Assembly (NCBI RefSeq): GCF_001645125.1
Contig: NZ_LXKA01000110.1
Span: 248,001 to 312,000 of the forward strand
Direction: 5' to 3'
Origin: Paraburkholderia ginsengiterrae
GTDB taxonomy: Bacteria; Pseudomonadota; Gammaproteobacteria; Burkholderiales; Burkholderiaceae
Length of the DNA: 64,000 nucleotides
The notes under the pieces were generated by a model that worked only from the letters and a program-made list of their open reading frames with translations, had not been told where the DNA came from and made no database searches. The first letter of the stretch is position 1. The number at the start of each line of letters is the position of its first letter. Below, one piece after another: positions 55,913-64,000 of the stretch. Made by a program: the position numbers and the translations under genes.

Positions 55913-57220
55913 ATGAACCAGCCGCTATTGCCCGTCACCGTGCTCTCCGGTTTTCTGGGCGCCGGCAAGACCACGCTCCTGAATCATATCCTCGCGAATC
56001 GCGCCGGTTTGCGCGTGGCCGTGATCGTCAACGATCTGGCCGCCGTCAATATCGATGCAACGCTCGTGCGCGATGCCGCCTCGCTCTCGCACATGGAGGA
56101 GCAACTCGTCGAACTGTCGAACGGCTGCATCTGCTGCACGCTGCGCGACGATCTGCTGATCGAGATCAAACGCCTCGCCGGCGAGAACCGTTTCGACGCG
56201 ATCCTGATCGAATCGACTGGCGTGGCCGAGCCGATGCCGATCGCCGAAACCTTCACCTTTGTCGACGATGAAGGCGGGTCGCTCTCCGACGTCGCGCGGC
56301 TCGACACGATGGTAACCGTGGTCGATGCCTTCAACTTCCTGCGCGATTACGGCTCCGCCGATGCACTCGCCGAGCGCGGCATTGCCACAAGCGAAGAAGA
56401 CGATCGCACGCTGGTCGAACTGCTGATCGAACAGATCGAATTCTGCGACGTGCTGGTGGTAAACAAGGCCGACCTGGTCAGCACGGACGAACTCACGCGT
56501 CTGCAACGCATTCTGGCCCGGATCAATCCGCGCGCGGTGCAGGTGGCGGCCCGCTTCGGCGAGGTGCCGCTCGAGCAGGTGCTGAACACCGGCCGTTTCG
56601 ACTTCGACGAGGCGTCGAGCGCGCCGGGCTGGCTGGCGTCGCTGAATCATGCTCATGACCATGACCTCGAGCACGGCCATGCCCATCACGGCGAAGCCGA
56701 CGAGTTTGGCATCGGCAACTTCATTTACCGGGCACGCCGGCCGTTTCATCCCGAACGCCTTTGGGCGCTGCTGCACGAGGAGTGGAAGGGCGTGTTGCGC
56801 AGCAAGGGCTTCTTCTGGCTCGCCACGCGTAACGATATCGCCGGGTCGCTGTCGCAGGCGGGCGGCGCTTGCCGGCACGGTCCGGCCGGCATGTGGTGGG
56901 CCGCTCAGGATCGCAGCAAATGGCCCGAAGGCGACGACGAACTGGCGGCTGAAATCGCGGCGGACTGGTACGGCGATCCGGACGATCTGAGCATTGGCGA
57001 CCGTCGTCAGGAACTGGTGATGATCGGCGTGGGCATCGATCCGGCTGTCTGGACGGCGAAGTTCGACGCCTGTCTGGTCACCGACGAGGAATACGCACTG
57101 GGACCGCAAGGCTGGGTGCAATTCGCCGATCCGTTCCCGGCGTGGGACTTCGACGAAGACGATCATGACCACGATCACGATCACGACGGACACGGGGAAA
57201 TCGTGCATCGCCACAACTAA
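55913..57220 (+). CDS. COG0523 (CobW/YeiR-type) GTP-binding metallochaperone
   Basis: 435 aa. P-loop [15 protein letters not shown], the COG0523 signature CxCC in [35 protein letters not shown], and a C-terminal CobW domain. Two His-rich stretches ([19 protein letters not shown] near 247 and a terminal [21 protein letters not shown]) suggest zinc or another divalent metal. The family includes zinc-starvation chaperones. No clear Zur box was identified, so the metal is inferred. Confidence 0.88.
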   Translation: MNQPLLPVTVLSGFLGAGKTTLLNHILANRAGLRVAVIVNDLAAVNIDATLVRDAASLSHMEEQLVELSNGCICCTLRDDLLIEIKRLAGENRFDAILIESTGVAEPMPIAETFTFVDDEGGSLSDVARLDTMVTVVDAFNFLRDYGSADALAERGIATSEEDDRTLVELLIEQIEFCDVLVVNKADLVSTDELTRLQRILARINPRAVQVAARFGEVPLEQVLNTGRFDFDEASSAPGWLASLNHAHDHDLEHGHAHHGEADEFGIGNFIYRARRPFHPERLWALLHEEWKGVLRSKGFFWLATRNDIAGSLSQAGGACRHGPAGMWWAAQDRSKWPEGDDELAAEIAADWYGDPDDLSIGDRRQELVMIGVGIDPAVWTAKFDACLVTDEEYALGPQGWVQFADPFPAWDFDEDDHDHDHDHDGHGEIVHRHN

Positions 57221-57292
57221 CGAGGCTTTGCCGCTCGCCGCGGCACCCGCCGCGGCCGCCCCGCGCATCAACCGCTCACGAAAGCGCAGGCG

Positions 57293-57317
57293 AAAAAAAA
57301 CCCGCCATTGGGCGGGT
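57293..57317 (-). terminator. Terminator of the HU gene
   Basis: Minus strand ACCCGCC-caat-GGCGGGT followed by a T8 run, 25 bp past the HU stop. Confidence 0.85.
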
Positions 57318-57341
57318 GTCAACTGCCTCGCAGTAATCTGC

Positions 57342-57620
57342 TTAGCGCTTGTTGACAGCGTCCTTGAACGCCTTACCAGCCGTGAACTTGACGGTCTTGG
57401 CAGCCGGGATCTTGATAGTTTCGCCGGTCTTGGGATTACGACCCGTACGTGCTGCGCGCTTGCCCGAACCGAAGCTGCCGAAGCCGATCAACTGGACCGC
57501 GTCGCCTTTCGACACAGACTTCTTGATCACTTCAAGCAACGTGTCCAGCGTTTCACCAGTTTGAGCCTTGCTGGCGCCCGTCTGTCCTGCGACGGCGTCG
57601 ATCAGTTCCTGTTTGTTCAT
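57342..57620 (-). CDS. hupB: DNA-binding protein HU
   Basis: 92 aa nucleoid protein: [32 protein letters not shown], the beta-arm [28 protein letters not shown] and [14 protein letters not shown]. Family residues RTGRNPKTG at the DNA-intercalating arm tip are intact. HU-type rather than IHF-type by the arm and C-terminus; the letter A or B cannot be fixed. An AAGGAACC ribosome-binding site precedes ATG 57620. Confidence 0.94.
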   Translation of the reverse strand: MNKQELIDAVAGQTGASKAQTGETLDTLLEVIKKSVSKGDAVQLIGFGSFGSGKRAARTGRNPKTGETIKIPAAKTVKFTAGKAFKDAVNKR

Positions 57621-58034
57621 TAAGGTTCCTTTCTGAGTTTAGGTTGATACGAACAGCGCGAACGCGCCGATTATACGTGCGCGCGCCGCGCCGTCGAGCA
57701 GCTCCGGCACCCGATCCCCCGGATCATTCACGCCGGACAGATGACTCTCCGGCGGCCGTGCTGCCGCTCCCTTCGCGGCGCTTGCTATGATAGCGCAGCG
57801 CAAACCCAATCAGGACAAGGGTTTCGAAGATTTACGCGGTTCCGGGGCCGATATCGCAAGGAAACCTCAATTTTTGCTGCCGGCGACCCCTAACCGAGGG
57901 CTGAAACCCAGTATGGGCGGGGCTTAGCGTTGGTTTTTGCCAACGTTTGGCGCGTCCTTTTTGGCCGTCCGGCGAGCTGCGCGCGTGGGCGGTAACGTTC
58001 GACTCGCACTTTTGGGCGTCATTTTCCGTCCCGC
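57621..58034. other. Divergent spacer between HU gene and mnmC
   Basis: 414 bp without a supported gene. TATGAT at 57786-57791 is a -10-like element on the plus strand, and its complement TATCAT could serve the HU gene, but no good -35 was seen for either. An inverted repeat TTGG / CCAA occurs near 57930-57945. Confidence 0.4.
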
Positions 58035-60002
58035 ATGACCGATCCGCTGATCCCCGCCGCCCTCGCTTTTCGCGATAACGGCACGCCGTTTTCACCGCTC
58101 TACGACGACATCTATCACAGTGCCGTGGGCGGTCTTGAGCAAGCTCATCACGTGTTCCTGCTCGGCAATGGGCTACCTGGCCGTTGGCAGAACCGCCGCC
58201 TTTTCACCGTGCTCGAGACCGGTTTCGGCATGGGCATCAACTTTGTGATGACGTGGGCCGCGTGGCGCGCCGACCCGTCGCGTTGCGAGCGGCTGCATTT
58301 CGTGTCGATCGAAAAGCACCCGTTTACCGTCGCCGATTTACGCAAGGCGGTGGCAGCGACGATTTCCGACCCGGAGATCGCCGGGCTGGCGGAATCGCTC
58401 GCGAATGCCTGGCCAATGCTCGTCCCCGGCACGCACCGGCTTGAGTTCGAGAACGGCCGTGTCGTGCTCACGCTGGTGTTCGGTGACGCGCAGGACAGCC
58501 TGCCGGCCTTGAGACTGCGCGCCGACGCGTTCTATCTCGATGGCTTCGCACCGGCCAAGAATCCCGAGCTCTGGACCCCGGCAATCTTCAAGGCGCTCGC
58601 GCGGCTGGCGGGCGAGGGCGCTACGTTCGCCACCTACAGCAGCGCTGGCGAGATCAAGCGCGCGCTGACGCAATGCGGCTTCGAGTACCGCAAAGTGGAG
58701 GGTTTCGGCTGGAAACGGGCGATGCTGGTCGGCCACTTCGCACCGCGCTGGCGCGTGCGCCGCTATGAGCCGCCTGCGCCACTCGCGCTCGAGGAACGGC
58801 ATGCGGTGGTGATTGGCGCCGGGCTCGCCGGCTGCGCGGTCATCGAGCGGCTCGCGGCGCGCGGCTGGCGTGTCACGTCGCTGGAGCGGCATGCGTCGGT
58901 GGCGCAAGACGCGTCGGGCAATCCGGCTGGCGTGTTCCATCCCATGATTTCACGCGATGACAGCGTCGCCTCGCGGGTCACGCGCGCCGGGTTTCTGTAT
59001 GCGCTACAACGCTGGGCCGCGCTCGAACGGTTCGGTCACGCGCCCTTGCGCGGCGGCCAAGGCCTCCTGCAGATCGCCGCAGATGACGAAGAAGCCCGCT
59101 CGATCAGCGAAGCAATAGCGGCGTTCGGCTATCCGTCGGATTACGTGACGCCGATTTCATCGAACGAGGCGCGGCAACTCGCCGGCATGCCGCTCGCGCG
59201 CGGCGGCTGGTTCTTTCCTCACGGCGGCTGGATCGATCCCGCGTCGCTTTGCGCCGCGCAATGCGCCGCGGCAGGCGATCTGCTCGACCGCCGCTTCGGT
59301 GTGGAGGTCGGCCGAATCGAACGCTCAGGCGCTCAATGGACCGTGTTCGACACCGCGGGCGCAGCCGTGGCGCGCGCCCCCGTGGTGGTCGTCGCCAGCG
59401 CTCACGACGCGGCACGCATCGCCGGCTTGCAGCACGCGCCGACGCGCAGCATTCGCGGCCAGCTGACCTTGCTGCCCTCCGGCACGGTGCCGCCGCTCAA
59501 GATGCCGGTCATGGGCGAAGGGTACGCGGTGCCGCTTGCGGACGGTACGACGCTGACTGGCGCCACTTATGAACTCGACGACCTCGACACGTCGCTGCGC
59601 GCGGCGCTTCATCTGGAAAACGTCGAGCGTGTCGCGCAGATGCTCCCGGCCTTTGCGGGCGTGGCCGATCACGCTCAGGCCGCGGACTTGGCCGGACGTG
59701 TCGCTTTCCGCTGCGTGACGAGCGACCGCATGCCGATGATCGGCCAGTTCGCGGACGAAACCCTCGCCGCGCGCGACGCCCAACGTCTACGCGGCGCATG
59801 GCCGCTCGATCTGCCACGCACGGACGGCCTGTTCGGCGCATTTGCTTACGGTTCGCGCGGCCTCGTGTGGGCAGCGCTCGGCGCGGAGCTGATCACCTCG
59901 CAACTGGAAGGCGAACCGTGGCCGCTCGAACGGGATCTGGCCGAAGACATCGATCCCGCGCGCTTCCTGCTGCGTGCCTTGCGTCAAGGAACCGTGCGTT
60001 AA
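58035..60002 (+). CDS. mnmC: Bifunctional tRNA (mnm5s2U34) methyltransferase/FAD-dependent cmnm5s2U34 oxidoreductase MnmC
   Basis: 655 aa fusion completing the tRNA wobble-uridine modification begun by MnmE/MnmG. The N-terminal methyltransferase domain spans about residues 1-240 (FTVLETGFGMGINFVMTWAAW, VFGDAQDSLP, YLDGFAPAKNPELWTPAIF). The C-terminal FAD domain begins near 255 (HAVVIGAGLAGCAVIERLAARGWRVTSLERH) and ends FAYGSRGLVWAALGAELITSQLEGEPWPLERDL. Both halves look intact. mnmE lies in the same window. Confidence 0.95.
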   Translation: MTDPLIPAALAFRDNGTPFSPLYDDIYHSAVGGLEQAHHVFLLGNGLPGRWQNRRLFTVLETGFGMGINFVMTWAAWRADPSRCERLHFVSIEKHPFTVADLRKAVAATISDPEIAGLAESLANAWPMLVPGTHRLEFENGRVVLTLVFGDAQDSLPALRLRADAFYLDGFAPAKNPELWTPAIFKALARLAGEGATFATYSSAGEIKRALTQCGFEYRKVEGFGWKRAMLVGHFAPRWRVRRYEPPAPLALEERHAVVIGAGLAGCAVIERLAARGWRVTSLERHASVAQDASGNPAGVFHPMISRDDSVASRVTRAGFLYALQRWAALERFGHAPLRGGQGLLQIAADDEEARSISEAIAAFGYPSDYVTPISSNEARQLAGMPLARGGWFFPHGGWIDPASLCAAQCAAAGDLLDRRFGVEVGRIERSGAQWTVFDTAGAAVARAPVVVVASAHDAARIAGLQHAPTRSIRGQLTLLPSGTVPPLKMPVMGEGYAVPLADGTTLTGATYELDDLDTSLRAALHLENVERVAQMLPAFAGVADHAQAADLAGRVAFRCVTSDRMPMIGQFADETLAARDAQRLRGAWPLDLPRTDGLFGAFAYGSRGLVWAALGAELITSQLEGEPWPLERDLAEDIDPARFLLRALRQGTVR

Positions 60003-60036
60003 CTTCCTGCTGGATCCCGTTTACCAGCCAGTCAAG

Positions 60037-60060
60037 TTATCCACCGAAAGTTGTGGATAA
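60037..60060. promoter_or_regulatory. Pair of opposed DnaA boxes
   Basis: TTATCCACC (60037-60045, plus, one mismatch) faces TGTGGATAA (60052-60060, perfect on minus) with a 6-bp gap. This forms a dyad. Confidence 0.7.
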
Positions 60061-60231
60061 CCGCGCCGTTTACCGGCGCAACTCGTGTGGAGCCGTTGTG
60101 GACGTAAACGGGGTAACTTTGCCGCCGCCGAAAATCGCAAAAAGTTGCCCTTGTATACCCGCTACTCCCGCACACCCTGTGCATTCGGTTATGCCGTCCG
60201 CAAACTGATGATTCATTTCGGTAAACAGGAG

Positions 60232-60240
60232 TTATCCACA
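60232..60240 (+). promoter_or_regulatory. DnaA box (TTATCCACA)
   Basis: Perfect 9-mer, 6 bp after a GGTAAAC motif (60220-60226). Confidence 0.7.
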
Positions 60241-60252
60241 GAAAGCGAGGCA

Positions 60253-60273
60253 GCTTGTTAACTGTTACTACGT
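60253..60273 (+). repeat. 21-bp inverted repeat, left copy (partner at 63409-63429)
   Basis: Begins GCTTGTTAACT and ends TACTACGT; matches the reverse complement of 63409-63429 at 19 of 21 positions. Followed immediately by GTATAC. Confidence 0.75.
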
Positions 60274-60848
60274 ATACATACGGTAAACCTGTATACAGCA
60301 AGACCGTAGCTGGGCCAGAGATTGCCGCCTGAGTTCGGCGTCGCCCAACCCGGCGCCAAAACGACCTGGACAATGTCCCCAAAAGCACATCTGCCTCGTT
60401 CAAACTAGCCAGGCGGGTAGCCGATTTCGGCGGTAAACGGTCGCTTTTTCCTCGTACGAGCGAGATGACGTACGTTTTTACCGTTTTGCCTGCATGTTCG
60501 TGTCTTTTCGGTTGAAGCTGAAAAAGCTATGGCACAATCGCCGTTCTTTTCCGCGTCGTACCTTGGCTCCACATCGGTACGGGCAAGTGGAACGGTGCCG
60601 GTCAATCAGAATCTGATTCAAAGTCGGCAGCGTTCTTTCACCGTGCCGTGCCGGTTGCCACGGCCGCACTCTCGGATGCGCCGGACTCCCCGCGGCTGTG
60701 GCGCATTCAGATCATCCGATCGTTGAAAACTCGCAACGCGGGCTACGCGAAGCGATCGCGACAGTGAGCGCCTCATGCGCTCACCCGCCTGCCGGCGTTG
60801 GCGCCGGTTCGTGTCGTCTGCCGTTGCTGCAAAGGAGAACCCATCACG

Positions 60849-62054
60849 ATGAATTCGGCGTTTTCATTTTTTCCAGCCTGGCCGCTCGCACCCGATGCCA
60901 TTTTTTGGGCCGGTCTTGCATTGCTTGCCGCAGGTCTGTGCGGTGAACTTTGCTATCGCGCGTGGCGTTTGCCGCGTATTTCCGGGTACGCGGTCATCGG
61001 TCTGGCTGCCGGCGCGGCCGGCTCGGGCGTGATCGATGCGGAGTCCGCGAGCGCCGCGCGGCCGTTGCTCGATGTCGCGCTCGGCTTGCTGCTGTTCGAA
61101 CTCGGCAGCCGGCTCGATCTGCGCTGGATTCGCCGCAACCCCTGGATGATTCTGTCGAGCGTGGCCGAAGCCACGCTGACTTTCGCACTCGTCTTGCCGG
61201 TCTTGCTGTTCCTGAAGGTGCCGCTGATGGTCGCGACGGTGCTCGCCGCGATTGCCATGGCGACGTCTCCGGCCATGGTGATTCAGCTCAAAACGGAACT
61301 GCGCGCGGAAGGACAGGTGACCCAGCGCCTGTTGACCTTGACCGCGCTGAACAGCATGTATGCCGTGGTGATTGAAAAACTCGTGTCGAGCTGGCTGCAT
61401 CAGGAGGCATACGGCAACGTCTTCGCGACCATTTTGCAGCCGCTTTATCTGCTGGTCGGCTCGCTCGTGCTCGCGTATCTGCTCGCGCGCACCTGTACGT
61501 TCTTTTATCGCCGGCTGAACATGCAGGACGAGCACTCGTTTGTCGCGTTGTTCGGCCTCGTGCTGCTGGCCATAGCGGTGGCGCATCTGTTCAAGCTGTC
61601 GACGATTCTCGCGCTGCTGGCCGCCGGCATCATTGTGAAGAATCTCGAAGCACGTCCGCAGTTGTGGCCGGAGAATTTCGGTACGGCCGGCTGGTTGTTG
61701 ACCGTGATTCTGTTCGTACTGACGCTCACGTCGTTCGAATGGCGAGACATTGCGCTCGGCGGTGTCGCGGCGCTAGGTCTGATCGTTGCGCGGCTCCTGG
61801 CGAAACTGGTCGGCGTGCTGGCGTTCGCCAAGCCGAGCGGTTTGAACTGGAAGCAGGGGATGGCGCTTGGTTTGTCGTTGTCACCCATGTCTGCGATGGC
61901 GTATCTGCTGGTCGACGATACCTACAATCTGTATCCCAACTTCGATCCGCAACTGCGCGCGATCGTGATGTGTTCGATTGTCGTGCTGCAGATTCTCGGG
62001 CCATGGCTCGTCTATCGCAGCCTCGCACTGGTGGCCGAGCGACGCGAAGCGTGA
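60849..62054 (+). CDS. CPA2-type cation:proton antiporter
   Basis: 401 aa, about 12 TM helices in the KefB/NhaS/GerN-like Na+(K+)/H+ exchanger fold: AIFWAGLALLAAGLCGELCYRAWRLPRISGYAVIGLAAG, LLDVALGLLLFELGSRLDLRWI (GxxLFxxG-like), VLAAIAMATSPAMVIQL and LKLSTILALLAAGIIVKN-type text. No C-terminal RCK/TrkA domain. ATG 60849 follows AAAGGAG at a long spacing; a GTG further upstream is less likely. Ion specificity unknown. Confidence 0.88.
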   Translation: MNSAFSFFPAWPLAPDAIFWAGLALLAAGLCGELCYRAWRLPRISGYAVIGLAAGAAGSGVIDAESASAARPLLDVALGLLLFELGSRLDLRWIRRNPWMILSSVAEATLTFALVLPVLLFLKVPLMVATVLAAIAMATSPAMVIQLKTELRAEGQVTQRLLTLTALNSMYAVVIEKLVSSWLHQEAYGNVFATILQPLYLLVGSLVLAYLLARTCTFFYRRLNMQDEHSFVALFGLVLLAIAVAHLFKLSTILALLAAGIIVKNLEARPQLWPENFGTAGWLLTVILFVLTLTSFEWRDIALGGVAALGLIVARLLAKLVGVLAFAKPSGLNWKQGMALGLSLSPMSAMAYLLVDDTYNLYPNFDPQLRAIVMCSIVVLQILGPWLVYRSLALVAERREA

Positions 62055-62125
62055 GCGCGCGTCAGGCAGCGCACCGCGTTGCTTGCTGGTTGATAGGCTT
62101 TATCCGACTTACATCCGATTCAAAA

Positions 62126-62158
62126 CCGGCCGGCCATGTGAGCCACACCCGGCCGGCC
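62126..62158. repeat. GC-rich hairpin upstream of ybdK-type gene
   Basis: CCGGCCGGCC occurs twice (62126-62135 and 62149-62158), self-complementary with a 13-nt loop and no T-tract. It could be a weak terminator or attenuator. Confidence 0.4.
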
Positions 62159-62174
62159 TGACTTAGGGGACGCC

Positions 62175-63290
62175 ATGTCACTCGAACCCTTCATCGATTC
62201 GAAACCGTTCACCTTCGGTGTCGAACTCGAGATGCAGATCGTCAATACGCACGACTATGATCTGACCAAAGCCGGCTCGGATCTGCTGCGTCTCATCAAG
62301 GACGAAAAAATCCCCGGCAACATCACGCCGGAAATTACCGAAAGCATGATCGAGTTGTCGACCGGCATCTGCACGACGCATGAACAGGCCGTCACCGACT
62401 TGCGCAAGATTCGCGACACGCTGGTTTCGGCCGCGGACCATCTGAATGTTGGTTTGTGCGGCGGCGGAACGCATGCATTCCAGCAATGGAGCGAGCGGAA
62501 GATTGTCGATACGCCGCGCTTTCAGTATTTGTCGGAGTTGTACGGCTATCTCGCCAAGCAGTTCACCGTATTCGGCCAGCACGTGCACATCGGCTGCCCG
62601 GATCCGAACAGCGCGCTGTACCTGCTGCATTCCATGTCGCGCTTCATTCCGCACTTCATCGCGTTGACCGCCTCGTCGCCATTCGTGCAGGGTGTCGATA
62701 CCGGTTTTCATTCGGCACGACTGAATTCCGTGTTCGCGTTCCCGCTGTCGGGCCGCGCGCCGTTTGTGCTGACGTGGGACAGCTTTGAGGAATATTTCTC
62801 GAAGATGGTCCACACCGGTGTGGTCAACAGTATGAAAGACTTTTACTGGGACATCCGGCCAAAACCGGGCTTCGGCACGATAGAGGTTCGCGTAATGGAT
62901 ACGCCCTTGTCGGTGGATCGCGCCGCGGCGATTGCCTGCTACATCCAGACGCTGGCGCGCCATCTGCTGCTCGACAAACCGATCTCGCCGCATGAAGACG
63001 ACTATCTCGTCTATACGTTCAACCGCTTCGAAGCATGCCGTTTCGGTCTTGCCGGCACCTGCATCAATCCGCAAACGGGCGAACGCAAGACGATTTCCGA
63101 AGACATCCTCGAAACGCTGGACCGGATCGCTCCGCACGCCGAAGCGTTGGGCTCGGGCAATGCGCTTGCAGAAATCGGCGCGATCGCGCGCGGGCAGGTC
63201 AATGATGCGACCTGGTTGCGCGGTGTGGTGGAACGGGAAAAGTCCTTGCACGAGGCCGTGCGGCAGCAATGTTTGCAGTGGCGAGCCTAG
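62175..63290 (+). CDS. ybdK: GCS2-family carboxylate-amine ligase (YbdK-like)
   Basis: 371 aa. GCS2 features: [20 protein letters not shown] (metal/ATP-binding Glu residues), [73 protein letters not shown] and [15 protein letters not shown]. The E. coli homologue has weak glutamate-cysteine ligase activity. Since a GshA is present (35157), this one may make another gamma-glutamyl or amide product. ATG follows a short spacer with GGGGACGCC. Confidence 0.9.
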   Translation: MSLEPFIDSKPFTFGVELEMQIVNTHDYDLTKAGSDLLRLIKDEKIPGNITPEITESMIELSTGICTTHEQAVTDLRKIRDTLVSAADHLNVGLCGGGTHAFQQWSERKIVDTPRFQYLSELYGYLAKQFTVFGQHVHIGCPDPNSALYLLHSMSRFIPHFIALTASSPFVQGVDTGFHSARLNSVFAFPLSGRAPFVLTWDSFEEYFSKMVHTGVVNSMKDFYWDIRPKPGFGTIEVRVMDTPLSVDRAAAIACYIQTLARHLLLDKPISPHEDDYLVYTFNRFEACRFGLAGTCINPQTGERKTISEDILETLDRIAPHAEALGSGNALAEIGAIARGQVNDATWLRGVVEREKSLHEAVRQQCLQWRA

Positions 63291-63324
63291 CCGGAGACAG
63301 GTTTGGTTACGTCAAATCGTAAGG

Positions 63325-63349
63325 AAACCCGCCGTGAGCGGGTTTTTTT
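63325..63349 (+). terminator. Terminator after ybdK-type gene
   Basis: AAACCCGC-cgtga-GCGGGTTT followed by T-rich sequence, 35 bp past the stop. Confidence 0.85.
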
Positions 63350-63408
63350 ATAAAAATTATTTTTTCAGTTCGAGGCGCTTCAGGTTTTTATAAAGTTAAC
63401 GTATACAA

Positions 63409-63429
63409 ACGTAGTAGTAGTTAACAAGC
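63409..63429 (-). repeat. 21-bp inverted repeat, right copy (partner at 60253-60273)
   Basis: Reverse complement begins GCTTGTTAACT and ends TACTACGT; two differences from the left copy. It is also flanked by GTATAC (63401-63406). Confidence 0.75.
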
Positions 63430-63441
63430 ATTGCCGCGGCC

Positions 63442-63450
63442 TGTGGACAA
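63442..63450 (-). promoter_or_regulatory. DnaA box, one mismatch (TTGTCCACA)
   Basis: TGTGGACAA on the plus strand, 40 bp from the AT-rich tract. Confidence 0.5.
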
Positions 63451-63611
63451 CTGAATAATTTCCTGTAAAGTCAATGCGCTGCGTAAACTATAAGTAGGCG
63501 GATCGAGGGTGCGTCGGCACCGGTATACGAGGACAACTCTGGCGAGGGCAAACGGGGCCTGGGCGCTTATCAAGAATCGACGCACATGCCATCCCTCGAG
63601 TTTTCCCATGG

Positions 63612-63620
63612 TTATCCACA
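63612..63620 (+). promoter_or_regulatory. DnaA box (TTATCCACA)
   Basis: Perfect 9-mer about 210 bp before the marR-type start. Confidence 0.7.
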
Positions 63621-63829
63621 GGTTACGATGAACAAGTTAGCTGTACGATTCGCTTCTCTCGCATAGAATGTCGTTTGCGCCGCTTTGGCTTGCAAGGCGG
63701 TAAATTTTTGAGATAGTAGAGAACGTCTTGTCCGCAGTTGGGCGAGGCCACCCCACACAAGCTACGGGCGCGGTCGGCGAGCGGTTCGCCGGCCTTGTAC
63801 GAAAGCTGTAAATAAACCAATCGAAGATT

Positions 63830-64000
63830 ATGAGCGAAGGCGTATACGGAGAACAGGCAACCGGGCGAGTGACTCACAGCCTGTTGCGATTGAGCACGGC
63901 AATGCGGAGCCAGGCTTGGGAATGGGCGGAAGGCGCCGGCCTGACACCGACTCAAGGCGAAATTCTGGTCTTGTTGATGCAACGTAAAGGCCCGATGCGT
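63830..64000 (+). CDS. MarR family transcriptional regulator (N-terminal part; runs off the window)
   Basis: 57 residues visible: MSEGVYGEQATGRVTHSLLRLSTAMRSQAWEWAEGAGLTPTQGEILVLLMQRKGPMR, continuing beyond the window. The pattern of an N-terminal dimerisation helix followed by LTPTQGEILVLLMQ is the MarR winged-helix start. The first codons overlap a GTATAC hexamer at 63842-63847. Targets unknown. Confidence 0.75.
   Translation, partial: MSEGVYGEQATGRVTHSLLRLSTAMRSQAWEWAEGAGLTPTQGEILVLLMQRKGPMR

Larger units (their letters stand above)
60003..60848. other. Large gene-free region with DnaA boxes and repeated motifs (candidate origin/DnaA-control locus, left part)
   Basis: 846 bp without a supported gene. 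Positions 60003-60480 carry three DnaA boxes, five exact GGTAAAC/GTTTACC motifs (60019, 60068, 60220, 60282, 60432) plus two near matches, three GTATAC hexamers (60153, 60272, 60291), and one half of a 21-bp inverted repeat shared with 63409-63429. Positions 60500-60848 are ordinary spacer with a 15-bp dyad AATCAGA-a-TCTGATT at 60604-60618. Confidence 0.6.
63291..63829. other. Gene-free AT-rich region with DnaA boxes (candidate origin, right part)
   Basis: 539 bp. After the terminator at 63325-63349 comes an AT-rich tract (about 63341-63400) that resembles a DNA unwinding element. Then come two GTATAC hexamers (63401, 63523), the right copy of the 21-bp inverted repeat, a near-perfect DnaA box (63442-63450) and a perfect one (63612-63620). 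No supported ORF. Confidence 0.6.

Noticed and set aside
57832-58095. 87-codon minus-strand ORF between HU and mnmC
   Set aside because: Basic, low-information peptide that overlaps the mnmC start; no ribosome-binding site.
60300-60848. Riboswitch in the leader of the cation/proton antiporter
   Set aside because: No recognised ion- or nucleotide-riboswitch core could be matched; only a short dyad at 60604-60618.
60003-63829. parS centromere sites near the candidate origin
   Set aside because: No 16-bp parS palindrome of the GTTnCACGTGnAAC type was found in these spacers.
1-64000. CRISPR arrays, tRNA/rRNA genes, prophage or intact IS elements
   Set aside because: No regularly spaced repeats, no tRNA cloverleaf or rRNA sequence, no capsid or transposase-like ORFs were seen on reading both strands.

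Overview
The window is a high-GC chromosomal segment from a betaproteobacterium, most likely Paraburkholderia or Burkholderia. The evidence is gene content and order: dnaN-dnaA // rpmH-rnpA-yidD-yidC-mnmE, a complete wspABCDEFR cluster, a type II secretion (gsp) locus with gspC inverted between gspF and gspG, an L-arabinose operon with a GbpR-like LysR regulator, and a Paraburkholderia-type long inverted-repeat element. Almost all of it reads as core genome. The visible traces of mobile DNA are a remnant integrase at the mnmE 3' end and the repeat element inside the gsp operon. No rRNA, tRNA, CRISPR array, prophage or intact insertion sequence was seen.

Layout. 0-8 kb: dnaN (partial) and dnaA leftward, then rpmH, rnpA, yidD, yidC rightward, a small HTH regulator and mnmE. 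8-11 kb: a P4-type integrase lacking its catalytic tyrosine, small membrane/exported proteins and dinD. 11-20 kb: a tightly packed Wsp chemosensory operon (receptor, two CheW-type adaptors, CheR methyltransferase, CheA hybrid kinase, CheB methylesterase, GGEEF diguanylate cyclase), which converts surface or envelope signals into cyclic-di-GMP. 20-23 kb: HIT hydrolase, SpeG and small proteins. 23-31 kb: leftward L-arabinose operon (aldehyde-dehydrogenase-like protein, araF, araG, araH, L-arabinonate dehydratase) and a divergent LysR regulator. 31-37 kb: YaeQ, a VOC protein, a candidate anti-Shine-Dalgarno sRNA, ada-alkA, gshA and a lipoprotein. 37-42 kb: MFS efflux pump with MarR, a small membrane protein and a NodT-type outer-membrane channel. 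42-55 kb: gspN-M-L-K-J-I-H-G, gspC (opposite strand) and gspF-E-D. 55-64 kb: lytic transglycosylase, COG0523 GTPase, HU, mnmC, a cation/proton antiporter, a YbdK-type ligase and the start of a MarR gene.

Most notable observations: (1) two gene-poor regions at 60.0-60.5 kb and 63.3-63.8 kb carry DnaA boxes, a recurrent GGTAAAC motif, clustered GTATAC hexamers, an AT-rich tract and a 21-bp imperfect inverted repeat shared between them. This is a candidate split replication origin or DnaA-control locus about 58 kb from dnaA. (2) The aldehyde-dehydrogenase-like protein of the arabinose operon has all three catalytic positions (Asn, Glu, Cys) substituted. (3) The integrase beside mnmE has lost its catalytic C-terminal motif while sitting at an SGI1-like attachment site. 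(4) A short candidate sRNA on the minus strand carries two UCUCCUCC anti-SD motifs. (5) An inverted-repeat element containing covarying 32-bp palindromes lies between gspJ and gspK and appears to have taken away the normal gspK start codon.

All calls come from reading the sequence and remembered family features. No database search was run.
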